From: Cryphonectria parasitica EP155
Lineage: Eukaryota > Ascomycota > Sordariomycetes > Diaporthales > Cryphonectriaceae
Assembly: GCF_011745365.1 (NCBI RefSeq)
Contig: NW_024468910.1
Span: 1,640,068-1,704,067 of the forward strand
DNA length: 64,000 nt
Reading direction: 5' to 3'
Part shown: one piece after another, positions 1-10,332 of the stretch
Numbering within the stretch: position 1 is the first letter of the stretch
Layout of the letters: each line of letters starts with the position of its first letter
Notes under the pieces: generated by a model
The model's database searches: none
What the model was told of the DNA's origin: nothing
Seen by the model: only the letters and a program-made list of their open reading frames with translations
Translations under genes and position numbers: made by a program

Positions 1-445
1 AACCTGCATGTTGAATGAGTCATAACACCTACAGAAAGGAGATAAAGCTTACTTATTTCAGAAAAACATTAAAATAGCTAAGCTTAACAACAAACTCGAT
101 CACAGAAAGTTAGAACTATTCAAAATCTTGCAACAGATTTCCCTAATTAATTACAAGTTAGTACTATTTTATAAAATAAGAATATACTCAGTATTTTATA
201 TCTTACTGCTAGAACCAGCAATACAGGAAATACTAATGAATGATATAGCAGAAGTAGAAAATAATGAACTAGAGTATGAGATTGAAAAAATTCTCAAGTA
301 TAGAAGTACAAATAATACGCAAGAATACCTCATCAAATAGAAAGATTATTCAGCAAGCGAGAACTCATAGGAACTACAGGAGAATGTTGAAAATGCTCAG
401 GAAAAAATAGCTGAGTATTGGAAAAGGAAAGAAACTAGCACTTAG
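1..445 (+). pseudogene. RT1: 3' end of a Ty3/gypsy pol with chromodomain (remnant)
   Basis: This is the end of an integrase C-terminal region followed by a chromodomain. The chromodomain is seen in the frame around 250-340, which reads EYEIEKILKYRSTNNTQEYL and is nearly identical to the pol ends of RT3, RT4 and RT5. In those elements the chromodomain presumably directs integration to marked chromatin. The reading frame is broken by stops of the kind RIP makes (for example TGG to TAG after the LIK motif). The pol stop at 443-445 overlaps the stop of the antisense gene at 442-444. The rest of this element lies left of the window, and the right side is cut by insertion of RT2 at 751. Family assignment is firm; function is lost. 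Confidence 0.8.
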
Positions 446-750
446 GATGATTGCTCCGCTCCGGATCGAGATCCAGGAGCTTCAGGAATCTCACTCTCCA
501 GGAAATCCGACCAGTTTATCACAGAATTCCCCATAGTTACGGAATTCCAATCAAATCCCTCAAAAGAAGAATCTTCAGCAACTACAGCTAACTTCTCGGA
601 TACGATCTCCTGTATAGCGATAGCAGCACAACAACGCTCCTCTTCAGCTTCCTCAGCCTCAATGCAATCCAGCTTCTCTACATTATTGATACTGCAATGA
701 ACAGCGTGCATTATCTTTTCGAATCACATCCTCTTCTGTTTATGCAACCG
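442..750 (-). pseudogene. RT1 antisense accessory ORF, C-terminal part
   Basis: This minus-strand frame lies directly after pol. It keeps the acidic C-terminal part seen in the RT5 copy (GFDWNSV, NWSDFLESE) and the family tail RSGAEQSS. Upstream of the Met at 711 the same frame still aligns with RT4 and RT5 (a KI..AV..SI..VEKLDC stretch) as far as 750, where LTR A begins abruptly. The N-terminal cysteine cluster, the polypurine tract and the 3' LTR of RT1 are therefore absent here, which shows that RT2 landed inside this gene. At least one in-frame stop fits RIP. The function of the family is unknown; the intact copies suggest a DNA-binding protein. Confidence 0.7.
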
Positions 751-1194
751 TATTATAACCCATCCAACATGCAGGTCATGAATCACGCCCAACCAACAGA
801 GGAACCAGATATTATGATTCAACATCAAGATAATTAATAAGAACTATGTAACCCAGAATTAGAATTACTAGTGCAACTATGTTAGCTATGGATATAGTTA
901 GCATATTAAGGAAATGACTATGAGAAATCGAAATATAGTTAGAATAGTTAGAACTGAAGAGCTGAATATATAAGAATATATTCATTATCATTAGATAGAT
1001 TTAGTATATAGCTCTTTAGTTATCAATTTAAATATCAGATTATTCCTCTACTCTAATAGCTCTAAAAGCAGTGAATACTTGCACAGTTATCCCAGTTGTA
1101 TTTCCGTATTCAAAGCTTATATTTAGTATCGCTCTTATTAGCATAAATCCTTTATATACTTTGGAATCTTCGGATTACTGCAGTACTTATTACA
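751..1194 (+). repeat. LTR A, 5' LTR of RT2 (RIP-degraded)
   Basis: It starts TATTATAACCCATCCAACATGCAGG, a mutated form of the family start TGTTATGACC, and ends CAGTACTTATTACA. It is followed by the same internal leader as RT3 (TTTTAAC...TTCAAGAACAG). The middle carries the TATATAAG promoter block seen in all family LTRs. Its U3 block is unlike those of the other copies. The putative left target duplication is aaccg (746-750); its partner is not found because RT2 is truncated. Confidence 0.85.
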
Positions 1195-2759
1195 TTTTAA
1201 CAATTCTTATTCAAGAACAGTTCAGTATTACCTCTTAAGTAATACAGAATACAATAGCTTCTTAAGAATTCTCTTTATTCTTATATGCTTCTACTTAGAA
1301 AGAACTAGTTAATCAGATATATTAGCTTATTTAGTATATTCAGAATCTGTATAATCAATAACAAGCTTAGAGTATTATTATTGCTAACTAGCAAGCTTAG
1401 CTGAAATAGCAAGCTTAATAAGCTTAGCAGATGCAGCTTATTTCTATAATTACTAATAATGCTAGAAAAGTATATAAGATAGATAACCTTACTATATATA
1501 ATAGCAATTAAAAGATACTATATAAGTTTCTTATCTACTATAAAGCATACTTCTTATATTATGCAATTCAGTTTACTAAGAAATCTGGAAAGATTATTCT
1601 TATAGGAACTCATCTCGAAAAAGATGCTTTCATCTAATATAAGCTTTCTCTATACAATTACTTGGAGTATTAGAATAATTCCGATGTATATATCTAGAGT
1701 ACTAAGAATATATTTGATTTCTTTGCAGATTTTGAAAAAGCTTTTAAGAAAACTTTTAATAATTCTAATAAAAAATATATTATAGCTTAATAACTTATAA
1801 ATCTTAAGCAAATTAAGTTAGCTTTTGCTTATATAATTAGATTTAAATAATTCTTAATATAACTTTTTGTAATGAGCACTGCAGCAATCCGAAGATTCCT
1901 AAATATATGAAGGGATTTATGCTAACAAGAGCGGTATCAAAATGTTAAGTTCTTGAATACGGAACTGTATAAGTCTTAATAAGCGATGCAAGTATTCACT
2001 GCTTTTGAGGCTACTCAGTATATAAGACTGAATACTTAGATTTACAACTGAAGAGCTATGTACTGGATCTATCTAATAATAATGAACGTATCCTTATATA
2101 TCCAGCTCTTCAGTATGGACTGTAAGAGTCGACAGCGATAGTTGCAGTCCAAGGTTGCATCGACGGAACCGCTCGCGGTCCTCGCGGTCCACCCCTGCCT
2201 GGTGGAACCTGTAACCCTAACCCTTAGTTACGTAATGTTGTTTGCCCGATGTTGAGTTGTGACACCTGGTCCTTTTGTTGGTGGGGCCTGTTCCGTGACC
2301 TGTATGCTGGATGGGTCATAACACTTTTATAGAAAGATAAGAATCTTATGAAGTATTATTATAAGGAATTCAAGAATAATATTAAAAATGAAATCTCCAA
2401 ATAGAATTAGCTAGAGAACTTTGCAATATTCTTAAATCAAGCAATTTGCATTAACAATTATTTATATGAATAACAGATAGAGAAGTTCAAAAAAAAAGAA
2501 AGGTAAACTTAAAGATTTCTAGCTAATATAAGCAAGAAACTTTAATATAAGAATAGCAGCTAATATAGCAGCATAGCTTAGAGTAGTATTATACATACTG
2601 ATTCTATAAAGCTTAATACTATTAATAAGCAGTATAGCAAGAAGAATAATATTATCTGCTATAATTATAATAAATAGAAGCATATCTTATATAACTACTA
2701 TTAATTCAGAAAAAATAAATAATAATCAGTTTAGAAAGAATACTAAATAAATATTGCTT
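1195..2759 (+). pseudogene. RT2 gag remnant (interrupted by solo LTR B)
   Basis: The 5' leader and gag of a second family member are heavily RIP-mutated, with many TAA/TAG stops where the sister copies have CAA/CAG. Homology to RT3 gag is clear on both sides of LTR B: the capsid-like part ends near 1862 and resumes at 2329 (AAGAATCTTATGAAGTATTA matches the RT3 capsid end). A nucleocapsid zinc knuckle follows near 2657-2700. This copy keeps the His of the CX2CX4HX4C motif that is Tyr in RT3, RT4 and RT5, but has lost other ligands. Homology stops at 2759 at the GC-rich insert. No pol from this element was found. Confidence 0.75.
1868..2323 (-). repeat. Solo LTR B inside RT2 gag
   Basis: It runs TGTAATGAGCACTGCAGCAA to GATGGGTCATAACA, the reverse complement of the family LTR. 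It is flanked by the perfect 5-bp duplication ctttt (1863-1867 and 2324-2328). Its U3 block matches that of the RT4 LTRs (GCGGTCC-rich). The TATATAAG box and a telomere-like AACCCTAACCC are present. A solo LTR normally arises by recombination between the two LTRs of a full insertion. Confidence 0.95.
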
Positions 2760-3067
2760 GTCAGGGTAAAAAGGGCACACAAGTGAGGTGAAGGGGTGTG
2801 AGCTGCTCCTAAGCCGCTCTGTTGATGCTTCCATTCAAAGGGACTACTGAACCTATCTCCCTCCTTCTCTTTTTCGCTGCTGGACCTGTTGTTCCCCTTT
2901 CCCTTATGTACACAATTGGCCTGGACTAGATGGGATGACAATGGCCTGATGGCCACGCGGCATCGTACGAGAGCGCTGCTTCGGAGCGAAGCCCTCGCAG
3001 CAGCCCTGGACCGCCAGCAGGGGTCGCAAGGGCCACCTATTTCCTTTGTGCGCATACAAGCCCTGAC
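2760..3067. mobile_element. GC-rich MITE-like insertion with terminal GTCAGGG/CCCTGAC
   Basis: This 308-bp block is much richer in GC than its AT-rich RIP-mutated surroundings. It begins GTCAGGG and ends CCCTGAC. A second stretch of imperfect inverted similarity lies just inside (GGCACACAAG at left, GCGCACAAAG in reverse complement at right). No convincing protein is encoded; the short open frames on both strands look incidental. I see no clear target-site duplication (left flank attgctt, right flank aataaag), so the class is open. It may be a young non-autonomous element that entered after the surrounding RIP. Confidence 0.4.
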
Positions 3068-4049
3068 AATAAAGCTCTCTTTAATCTGGATTAAGCATCT
3101 CTGAGCTAACTATAGTATTACTGCTAAAAGCATTAGCAATAAGAAGTAATCTTATCTTATGAAAAGGCTGTTGAAAGTTTATTATAAAGCATTTCAGAAG
3201 AAGATTTAAGACTAACTTGCTTTCAGTGTTACTAATCTTCAACTTCATTAATAAGCTTAATTCCAAGATTCTTTTATACTTTCATTTCAGCTAGTTTGTA
3301 ATGAGCACTGCAGCAATCCGAAGATTCCTAAGTACACGAAGGGTTTATGCTAACAAGAGCGATGTCGAAGTGTCAAGTCCTTGAATACGGAACCGTACAA
3401 GTCCTGGTAAGTAATGCAAGTGTTCACTGCCTTTTGGGGCTACTCAGTGTATGAGACCGAATACTTAGATTGACAACTGAAGAGCTATGTACTGAATCTA
3501 TCTAATGGCAAGGAACGTGTTCTTATATATCCAGCTCTTCAGTATGGATATGTTGGATAGCAACATATCCAAGTTATCCTGCTAGCTTTGGATAGCACAT
3601 ATCCGAAGCTATCCTTCCTGATTGGCCGTGCCCATAACCCTAACCCTGGGTTATGTAATCAATGCTTTGTCAGAACGTTGGGTTCTTGACACCTGGTCCT
3701 TGTTACTCGTGACCTGTTTCGTGACCTGCATGTTGGATGGGTCATAACATAGTTCTTAATTAAACTTAGCTCATTTCTATTCTATATCCGATATATAATA
3801 CTTCTAATTAACTAATGAATTTATTAAAATAAGCAGTAAAGCTATTATACTATTAATTGCTTTAATAATTAATTTATAATTAGCAAGCTTAACTTAAACT
3901 AATTAAGCAAATCTTGAAAGCTGAATCTGCTTAGAAGAATAATTAAGAATATAACTAGTTAGCTTCAATAATAAAACAACTCTATATTAATTAAATTGCA
4001 ATAGCAAAATCCTTAAAGCTATAAACTAATACTCTTAGATAAATATAAG
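3068..4049 (+). pseudogene. Degraded host coding frame, first visible part (interrupted by LTR C)
   Basis: With LTR C and one target copy removed, a long plus-strand frame runs through this AT-rich stretch. It is broken almost only by TAA, TAG and TGA at positions that would be Gln or Trp before RIP. Readable islands include YEKAVESLL, EEDLRLTCFQCY and LAHFYSISDI. The same degraded sequence continues after RT3 (11532-12944) and after RT4 (from 20406), because those elements are inserted into it. I do not recognise the protein. A CX2C pair and the repeat setting suggest the gene of an older mobile element, but that is inference. Confidence 0.4.
3297..3749 (-). repeat. Solo LTR C
   Basis: It runs TGTAATGAGCACTGCAGC to GATGGGTCATAACA and is flanked by the perfect duplication tagtt (3292-3296 and 3750-3754). 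The U3 block (about 3546-3634) differs from the other LTRs and contains inverted copies of AACATATCC/GGATATGTT and of GGATAG/CTATCC. The conserved parts (TATATAAG promoter, AACCCTAACCCTGGGTTATG) are present. Confidence 0.95.
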
Positions 4050-4513
4050 TGTTATGACCCATTCAACATGCAGGTCACTAGCCAGGACACCCGGAACAAC
4101 TGTCCGGAAAGACAGGGAAGGATTCAACATCTCAAGGACTAAGGCTTACATAAGCAAGGGTTAGGGTTACAGGATCAGGATGGATCAGTGGCTGATCCAT
4201 GGTGATCCGGATCAGTTGGATCACCCAGGTGATCCAAGGGATCCAACAACCAACACTACCAACAGAACTGAAGAGCTGGATATATAAGAACACATTCATT
4301 CCCATTAGATAGATCTCGTACATAGCTCTTCAGTTATTAATCTAAGTATTCAGTCTCATATACTGAGTAGCTCTAAAGACAGTGAATACTTGCATCGCTT
4401 ATTAGGACTTGTACAGTTCCGTATTTAAGGATTTGATACTTTGATACTGCTCTTGTTAGCATAAACCTCTTCGTATACTTAGGAATCTTCGGATTGCTGC
4501 AGTACTTATTACA
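4050..4513 (+). repeat. RT3 5' LTR (LTR D)
   Basis: It begins TGTTATGACCCATTCAACATGC and ends GCAGTACTTATTACA. The U3 block is packed with GGATCA/TGATCC inverted repeats. It holds a telomere-like AAGGGTTAGGGTTAC (4155-4169), a TATATAAG box near 4283-4290 and an initiator-like CTCTTCAGTT near 4326-4335. The copy is more RIP-mutated than the 3' LTR. Confidence 0.95.
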
Positions 4514-4573
4514 TTTTAATAACTCTTGTTCAAGAATAGTTCAGTATTACCCCCTTAAGCAATACGGAATACA

Positions 4574-6676
4574 ATAGCTTCTCCAGGAATCTCTTCATCC
4601 TCGCACGCCCCTACTCAGGAAGAACTGGTTAACCAGGTATATCAGCTTATTCAGCATATCCAGGATCTGCGCAAACAATAGCAGGCCCAGAGCGCTACCA
4701 TCGCTAATCAACAAGCTCAGCTAGCTTAACAGGCTCAGCAGGCGCAGTCTATCTCTGCAACTACTAGTGGTGCTGGAAAGATATACAAGATGAACAAACC
4801 CGCTATGTATGATAGCAACCAGAAGATGCTGCATGGGTTCCTTACCCACTACAGAGCGTATTTCCTGCACTACGAGACTCAGTTCATCAAGAAATCTGAG
4901 AAGGTTATCCTTGCAGGGACTCGTTTCGAAAAGGATGCTCTCATCTGGTATAAGCCTTCTTTACGCAACCATTTGGAGCATCAGAATAATCCCAACGCGC
5001 ATACTCAGAGTATCAAGGATATGTTCGATTCCTTTGAGAGCTTCGAGAAAGCTTTCAAGGAAACCTTTAGTAATCCCAACGAAGAACGTATTATAGCCCA
5101 GCAGCTTATAGATCTCAGACAGATCAAGTCGGCTTCTGCTTATACAGTCAGATTCAAGCAGCTCTTAGCAAGACTTTCATGGGAAAATAAGAATCTCATG
5201 GAATACTACTATAAGGAATTCAAGGATAATATTAAGAACGAGATCTCCAAGCAGGATTAGCTGGAGAACTTCGCGACGTTCTCCAATCAAGCTATCTGCA
5301 TTAACAACTATCTATATGAACAACGGATGGAGAAGTTTAAGAAGAGAAGAAGCTAGACTTAGAGATTTTTAGCTAATACGAACAAGAAATTCCAAAACAA
5401 GAATAGCGATCGATATAGCAGTACAGCTCAGAGCAGCACTATGCACGCCGGCCCCATGAAGCTCGATACAGCTAACAGGCAGTATAGCAAGAAGAATAGT
5501 ATTACTTGCTACAACTGCAATAAACAAGAATATATTGCATGCAACTGCTATCAATCCCGGAAGAACAAATAGCAATCAGTCCAGAAAGAACGCTAGATGA
5601 ATATCGCTCAATAATAGGAACCCAATCAACTAAGCAAAAACACCTCCTCAGAGCAAGTATCGGACTCTATCGATTACAGAAGTCTCAGCTGAACATTCTG
5701 CTATAATAACAACTGCTTAATACACCTCTCGAGTAAGGAAGGTTCAGAATGGTTTCCTCAGAAACCTAGGCGCTGCAGACAAATAGCAACAGCAAAACGA
5801 GAGTATACGCTTAGCACAACTACAAGCAGCAACAACTCAAACTGCTCCGATGTCACTGAACAAAGCATTCAGGCGCTGAAGGAAGGGCTTAACGACGGAG
5901 CTCTTCACCATTCCCCATCATCTGCACCAGACACTATAACCAGAGAAATGAACAAAGAATAGTATTCTCTTGGTTATTGGTATAAATACTTAAACGATAT
6001 TGAAAACGCTTCTCAAGCAATGAAAAGATTAAGCCAGAACAAACGATCTAACGATTCACCGGAGTCTCCTGTAAACAATGAATCCAAGAAGCCTACAGAA
6101 AGGTTTCCCTTCGGTATTGGATAAAACAAGGAAATAACATGGATCGAATATCTCATCTACGGAATAGGGCTAGAAGAGCTATTCACCTGCATCCTCTTGC
6201 AGAATATTGAGGCATGAGAAGATGAGAATCCTCGGATCAGCTTACTCCACAACCTACACTACAAACTAGCTTGGATCTCCTGTACCTATCATAGCTGCAG
6301 AGCGCATTTCTCAGATAAGGTGCAATACGAATAGTTCTCTGTTAGAGAACCAGAACAAATCCTTCAGGCTATTGAAGAAAAGGAACTCCGCTTCAGGAAG
6401 GTTCTCAATAGATAACACTACAATGCATACATCGGACTATCAGACAACTGCTTCATACAATGCATGAATAAGGAAATAAAATAGTAGCAGTGCAAAACGA
6501 TACTCTGCACGATTCACATCAACGATAAGATTCGCAACTAGCATTAACAGAAGAAAGACTAGGAATAATAATGATACGAGCAAAAGCAAGCTAAGAAGCT
6601 TGCTTAAGAAGCAGCGAAGCAGGCTCAGAAGGATTAGCAGTTCTTAATAAACTCAAAAGAATAGGATTGCCTGTAA
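4574..6676 (+). pseudogene. RT3 gag (capsid and nucleocapsid), RIP-disabled
   Basis: Gag would form the virus-like particle. The start codon is now ATA at 4574 (ATG at the same place in RT5). A Gln/Ala-rich N-terminal part follows. The longest clean piece is the retroviral-type capsid at 4790-5260, which includes DALIWYKPSL and FKETFSNPNEERIIAQQL. A zinc knuckle follows at about 5512-5553 as CX2CX4YX4C, with Tyr in place of His. A C-terminal region after it (about 5640-6660) has no domain I can name but is conserved in RT4, RT5 and RT6. The frame ends at TAA 6674-6676, at the same place in RT4 and RT5. Several internal stops fit CAG/CAA/TGG targets of RIP. Confidence 0.8.
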
Positions 6677-9600
6677 AGAGACTGCAGACGATCAGACTAG
6701 AACAGTTCCTATATAAAGCTTTCAGAACAGATTATGCTTATATCAAGTTCGATATATACATTCAAGGATACAAGTACAGCGCACTATTGAATAGTAGCGC
6801 TCAGGAAAACTTTATATTCCCATATATTATCAATCAGGCATAACTATAATAGAGATGAAAGAGATGCCCATATATCCTTAGCACTGTGGAAGAATAATCT
6901 ATTGCATACAATCAAGAAGTAATCAATAAGAAGACTAATCATCTACCTATCTTGATCCAAGAACGTATAATCAGAGCTTCCTTTAATATCACGAATATAG
7001 CACAACATAAGCTGATTATAAGGCTCCTATAGCTCAAGAAGCACAATCCTCAAATCGATTGGATTACTAGCCAGATCTTATGAGAACAAGCTATATCCAG
7101 AGAAATAGTTATAATCAACAGCATAGGATCGAAGCTAGTAATTGAAGAACATTTAGGAAAAGAAGCTTTATACAACTTCATACATACTTCCAAATTAGCA
7201 GAGCTGGCAGTTCAGAGAGAAGGACCTAGTAATAAGCGAACCCAAACAGTGCCAGGGCGCCAACAGGTTAGCAAAACAACGAACGAAAAGGAAGCGAGAC
7301 TCTCAGCAAGTCAGTCCGCCCCGGAGCAACAAGGAAAAGCTTCAGAAAGTGAATTGTAGATCTACACAGGAAAAACCTCGAAATCAGGCCCTTGAGCGCC
7401 TGCTCCAGCCCGGAGCGAACGCTCAAGGCTCTCAAAAACATCACCAAAAACAACGAACGAAAAGAAGCATGCTCAACGGTATCTACTATTCCTCCAGATA
7501 GCAGAAACAGCACAGAAACCAGAACCAACACTTGCAAACATACTACAAGAATATTACAAGTTCAAGAAACTGTTCCAGGAAGAATTGAATACAGGATTGC
7601 CAGAATACAGCTCATACAACCACGAGATCCCGCTACAAGAAGGAAAACAGCTCAAATTCTTTCTCATCTACAGACTAGACAAAGCATAGCTAGAAGCACT
7701 TAGGAAGTATCTCGATAAGAATCTCAAGAAGAGATACATACAACTATTGCGATTACCAGCAGAATATCCCATCCTGTTTGTATCTAAGAAAAACAGCAAG
7801 CTTAGGCTATGCATTGATTACAAGCAACTCAACAATATCACAATCAAGAATCAATATTCGTTGCTACTTATCAAGAAACTACGAGATAGATTGCAAGAAG
7901 CATAGTGGTTTACAGTTCTGAATCTGAAAGAAGCTTATAACCTAATCAGAGTAAAGAAAGAAGAAGAATGGAAAACTGCTTTCAGAATACGCTATGAATA
8001 CTACGAATATTTGGTTATACTCTTTAGTTTAATAAATGCCCCAGCTTCATTCCAGAAAATAATCAATCACATTCTATACAAGCATCTGAATCAGTTTATT
8101 ATTGCCTATCTCAATAACATTCTTATCTACTCTCAAATACTTGAAGAATACAAGAAATATATGGAAATAGTGTTGCGAATGCTTCAAGATGCAAAACTCC
8201 TTATGAAACCTGCAAAGAGTTACTTTCATATACAAAAAGTCGACTACTTCGGATTCACAATCGAGCTAGAATGCATCAAGCTACAGAAGAATAAGATAGA
8301 AGCTATTAGGAACTAGCCGATTCCCAAGAATGTTAGAGATGTTAAATCTTTCCTCAGATATATCAACTTCTATAAGCAGTTTATTAAAAACTACAGCTAA
8401 ATTGCATATTCTCTTACAAATCTTACTAAGAAAGAATAGCTTTTCAAATGAATCTCCAAAGCATAAGAAGCCTTTGATGAGATCATTAAGCATATTATCT
8501 TAGAACTAATTCTGTATAAAGCAGATCTCTATAAACTCTTTAAAGTTGAGACCAATGCATCAGAATATATACTCGGAGAATAACTTGGCTAGCGAGATAG
8601 CTAAGAATATCTAAGGATTGTAAGCAACTTCTCAAAAAAGTTAAACAGCTCAGAAATCAATTATAGAATCCCTGATTAGAAACTTATAGCAATAGTGAAG
8701 ATCTTCGAGAAGTAGCAATACTATCTTATTAGCATATAATACCCGATCATAGTTTACTCGAATTACAAGAATCTAACTACGTTTATAATAATCAAGGTTT
8801 TGAATAAGCGATAAGTTAGATGGGCAGAATTCCTCTTACAGTTCAACTTTAAAATTATATACTGCAAAGGCTCAGAAAACAGATGAGCAGATGCTCTTAG
8901 CAGAAGATCAGACTATCGAGATGCAGATTTCTCGGATATATAGAACATCTTCGCCCAAGATGAGTCGGGAAATCTCGTTAATGCATATAGAGAACTGAAT
9001 GCTGCTCTCAGAATTGAATCTTCGGAAAGGGATTCAGAATCAATAACTCCAGATGAATAAAACAACTACATCAAGAATATATATAGTGCATCAGCATACA
9101 GATATCAGGGAGTCAGAGCAATCTATGAATGCATTAAAAAACACTGGAATTTACTAGATCTTAGAAAAAGGATTGAGAGCATTCTATAACAATGCAATAG
9201 CTGTAAGAAAAATAAGGCAGAAAGATATAAGCCTTACAAACTACTGCATTTCTTACTAGTATCTATAATTATTTAGCAATCTATTAATCTAAACTTCATT
9301 ATTAAGCTATCTCTCTTACAAGAACCCTTAACTAAGATACAATATAATAGTATTCTAGTAATGGTTTGCAGACTGAGCAAGTATGCTTATTTTCTTCCCT
9401 ACAAGAAAAGCAGTACAGCAGAAGAACTCGCGTATACATTCCTCAGAACGATCATCGCCAATCATAGCATACCAGAGGAAGTAATCTCTAATAGAAATAG
9501 AAAGTTCAACTCGAAGTTTTGAACTTCGCTTATAAAACAGCTCGAAATACACTACAGAATGTTTACAGCATTTTACTCACAAACAGATGAATAAACGGAA

Positions 9601-10332
9601 AGAATGAATCAAGTTATTGAACAATATCTACAATACTATATCAATCAGAAACAGAACAACTGAGTTGATCTATTGCCTCTCGCACAGTTCGCTTATAATA
9701 ACGCAGATACAAGCATAATGAAGAAATTATCATTCTTCATATTCTATAGATACAATCCAACAGCTTATCATGAGGCATTGCAAGGAGCAGATGCAGAAGC
9801 TGCAAATAAGAGGATTAAGAAGATTAAGAAAGTTCAGGAGAAACTCCGATCAGAATTACAATTCGTTCAAGAATGAATGGCGCGGTACGCAAACTCCAAG
9901 AGGATTGAGGAACCAATCCTGCAGGAGGGAGATAAGGCTTACCTACTTCGAAAAAACATCAAAACAATAAGATCTAGCGATAAACTCGATTATAAGAAGT
10001 TAGAACTATTCAAAATCTTGTAACAGATTTCCCTAGTTAACTACGAGTTAGTATTATCTCATGGGATGAGGATATACTTGGTTTTCCACATCTTACTGCT
10101 GGAACTAGCAGCACAGGAAATACTAACAGACAATACAGCAGAAGTGGAAAACAATGAACCAGAATATGAGGTAGAAAAGATCCTCAAGCACAGAGGCATG
10201 GACAATACAAGGGAATATCTTGTCAAATGGAAAGGATACTCAGCAAGCGAAAATTCTTGGGAACCGCAGAAAAACGTTAAAAATGCTCAAGAAAAGGTAG
10301 CTGAATATTGGAGAAGGAAAACCAGTATCTAA
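6640..10332 (+). pseudogene. RT3 pol (PR-RT-RH-IN-chromodomain), RIP-disabled
   Basis: Pol lies in the -1 frame relative to gag. The aspartic protease motif at about 6780 reads ALLNSSAQENFI, where D-S/T-G is expected, so the catalytic Asp is lost. Reverse transcriptase follows ([13 protein letters not shown] near 7798; YLNN at 8107-8118 instead of YLDD). Then come RNase H (about 8500-8930), an integrase zinc-binding and core region (about 9060-9560), the integrase C-terminus (9673-10060) and a C-terminal chromodomain (EYEVEKILKHRG to YWRRK, about 10160-10320). Many stops are CAG/CAA/TGG derived. The pol stop TAA at 10330-10332 overlaps the antisense gene stop by two bases. The element can only be mobilised, if at all, in trans. 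Confidence 0.85.

Noticed and set aside
4160..4170. Interstitial telomere, or the window being a chromosome end
   Set aside because: TTAGGG copies occur only as two-unit blocks inside LTRs; no longer array is present.
4201..4260. GGATCA/TGATCC array as a CRISPR-like or satellite repeat
   Set aside because: It is a fixed part of the LTR U3 with irregular spacing and no spacers.
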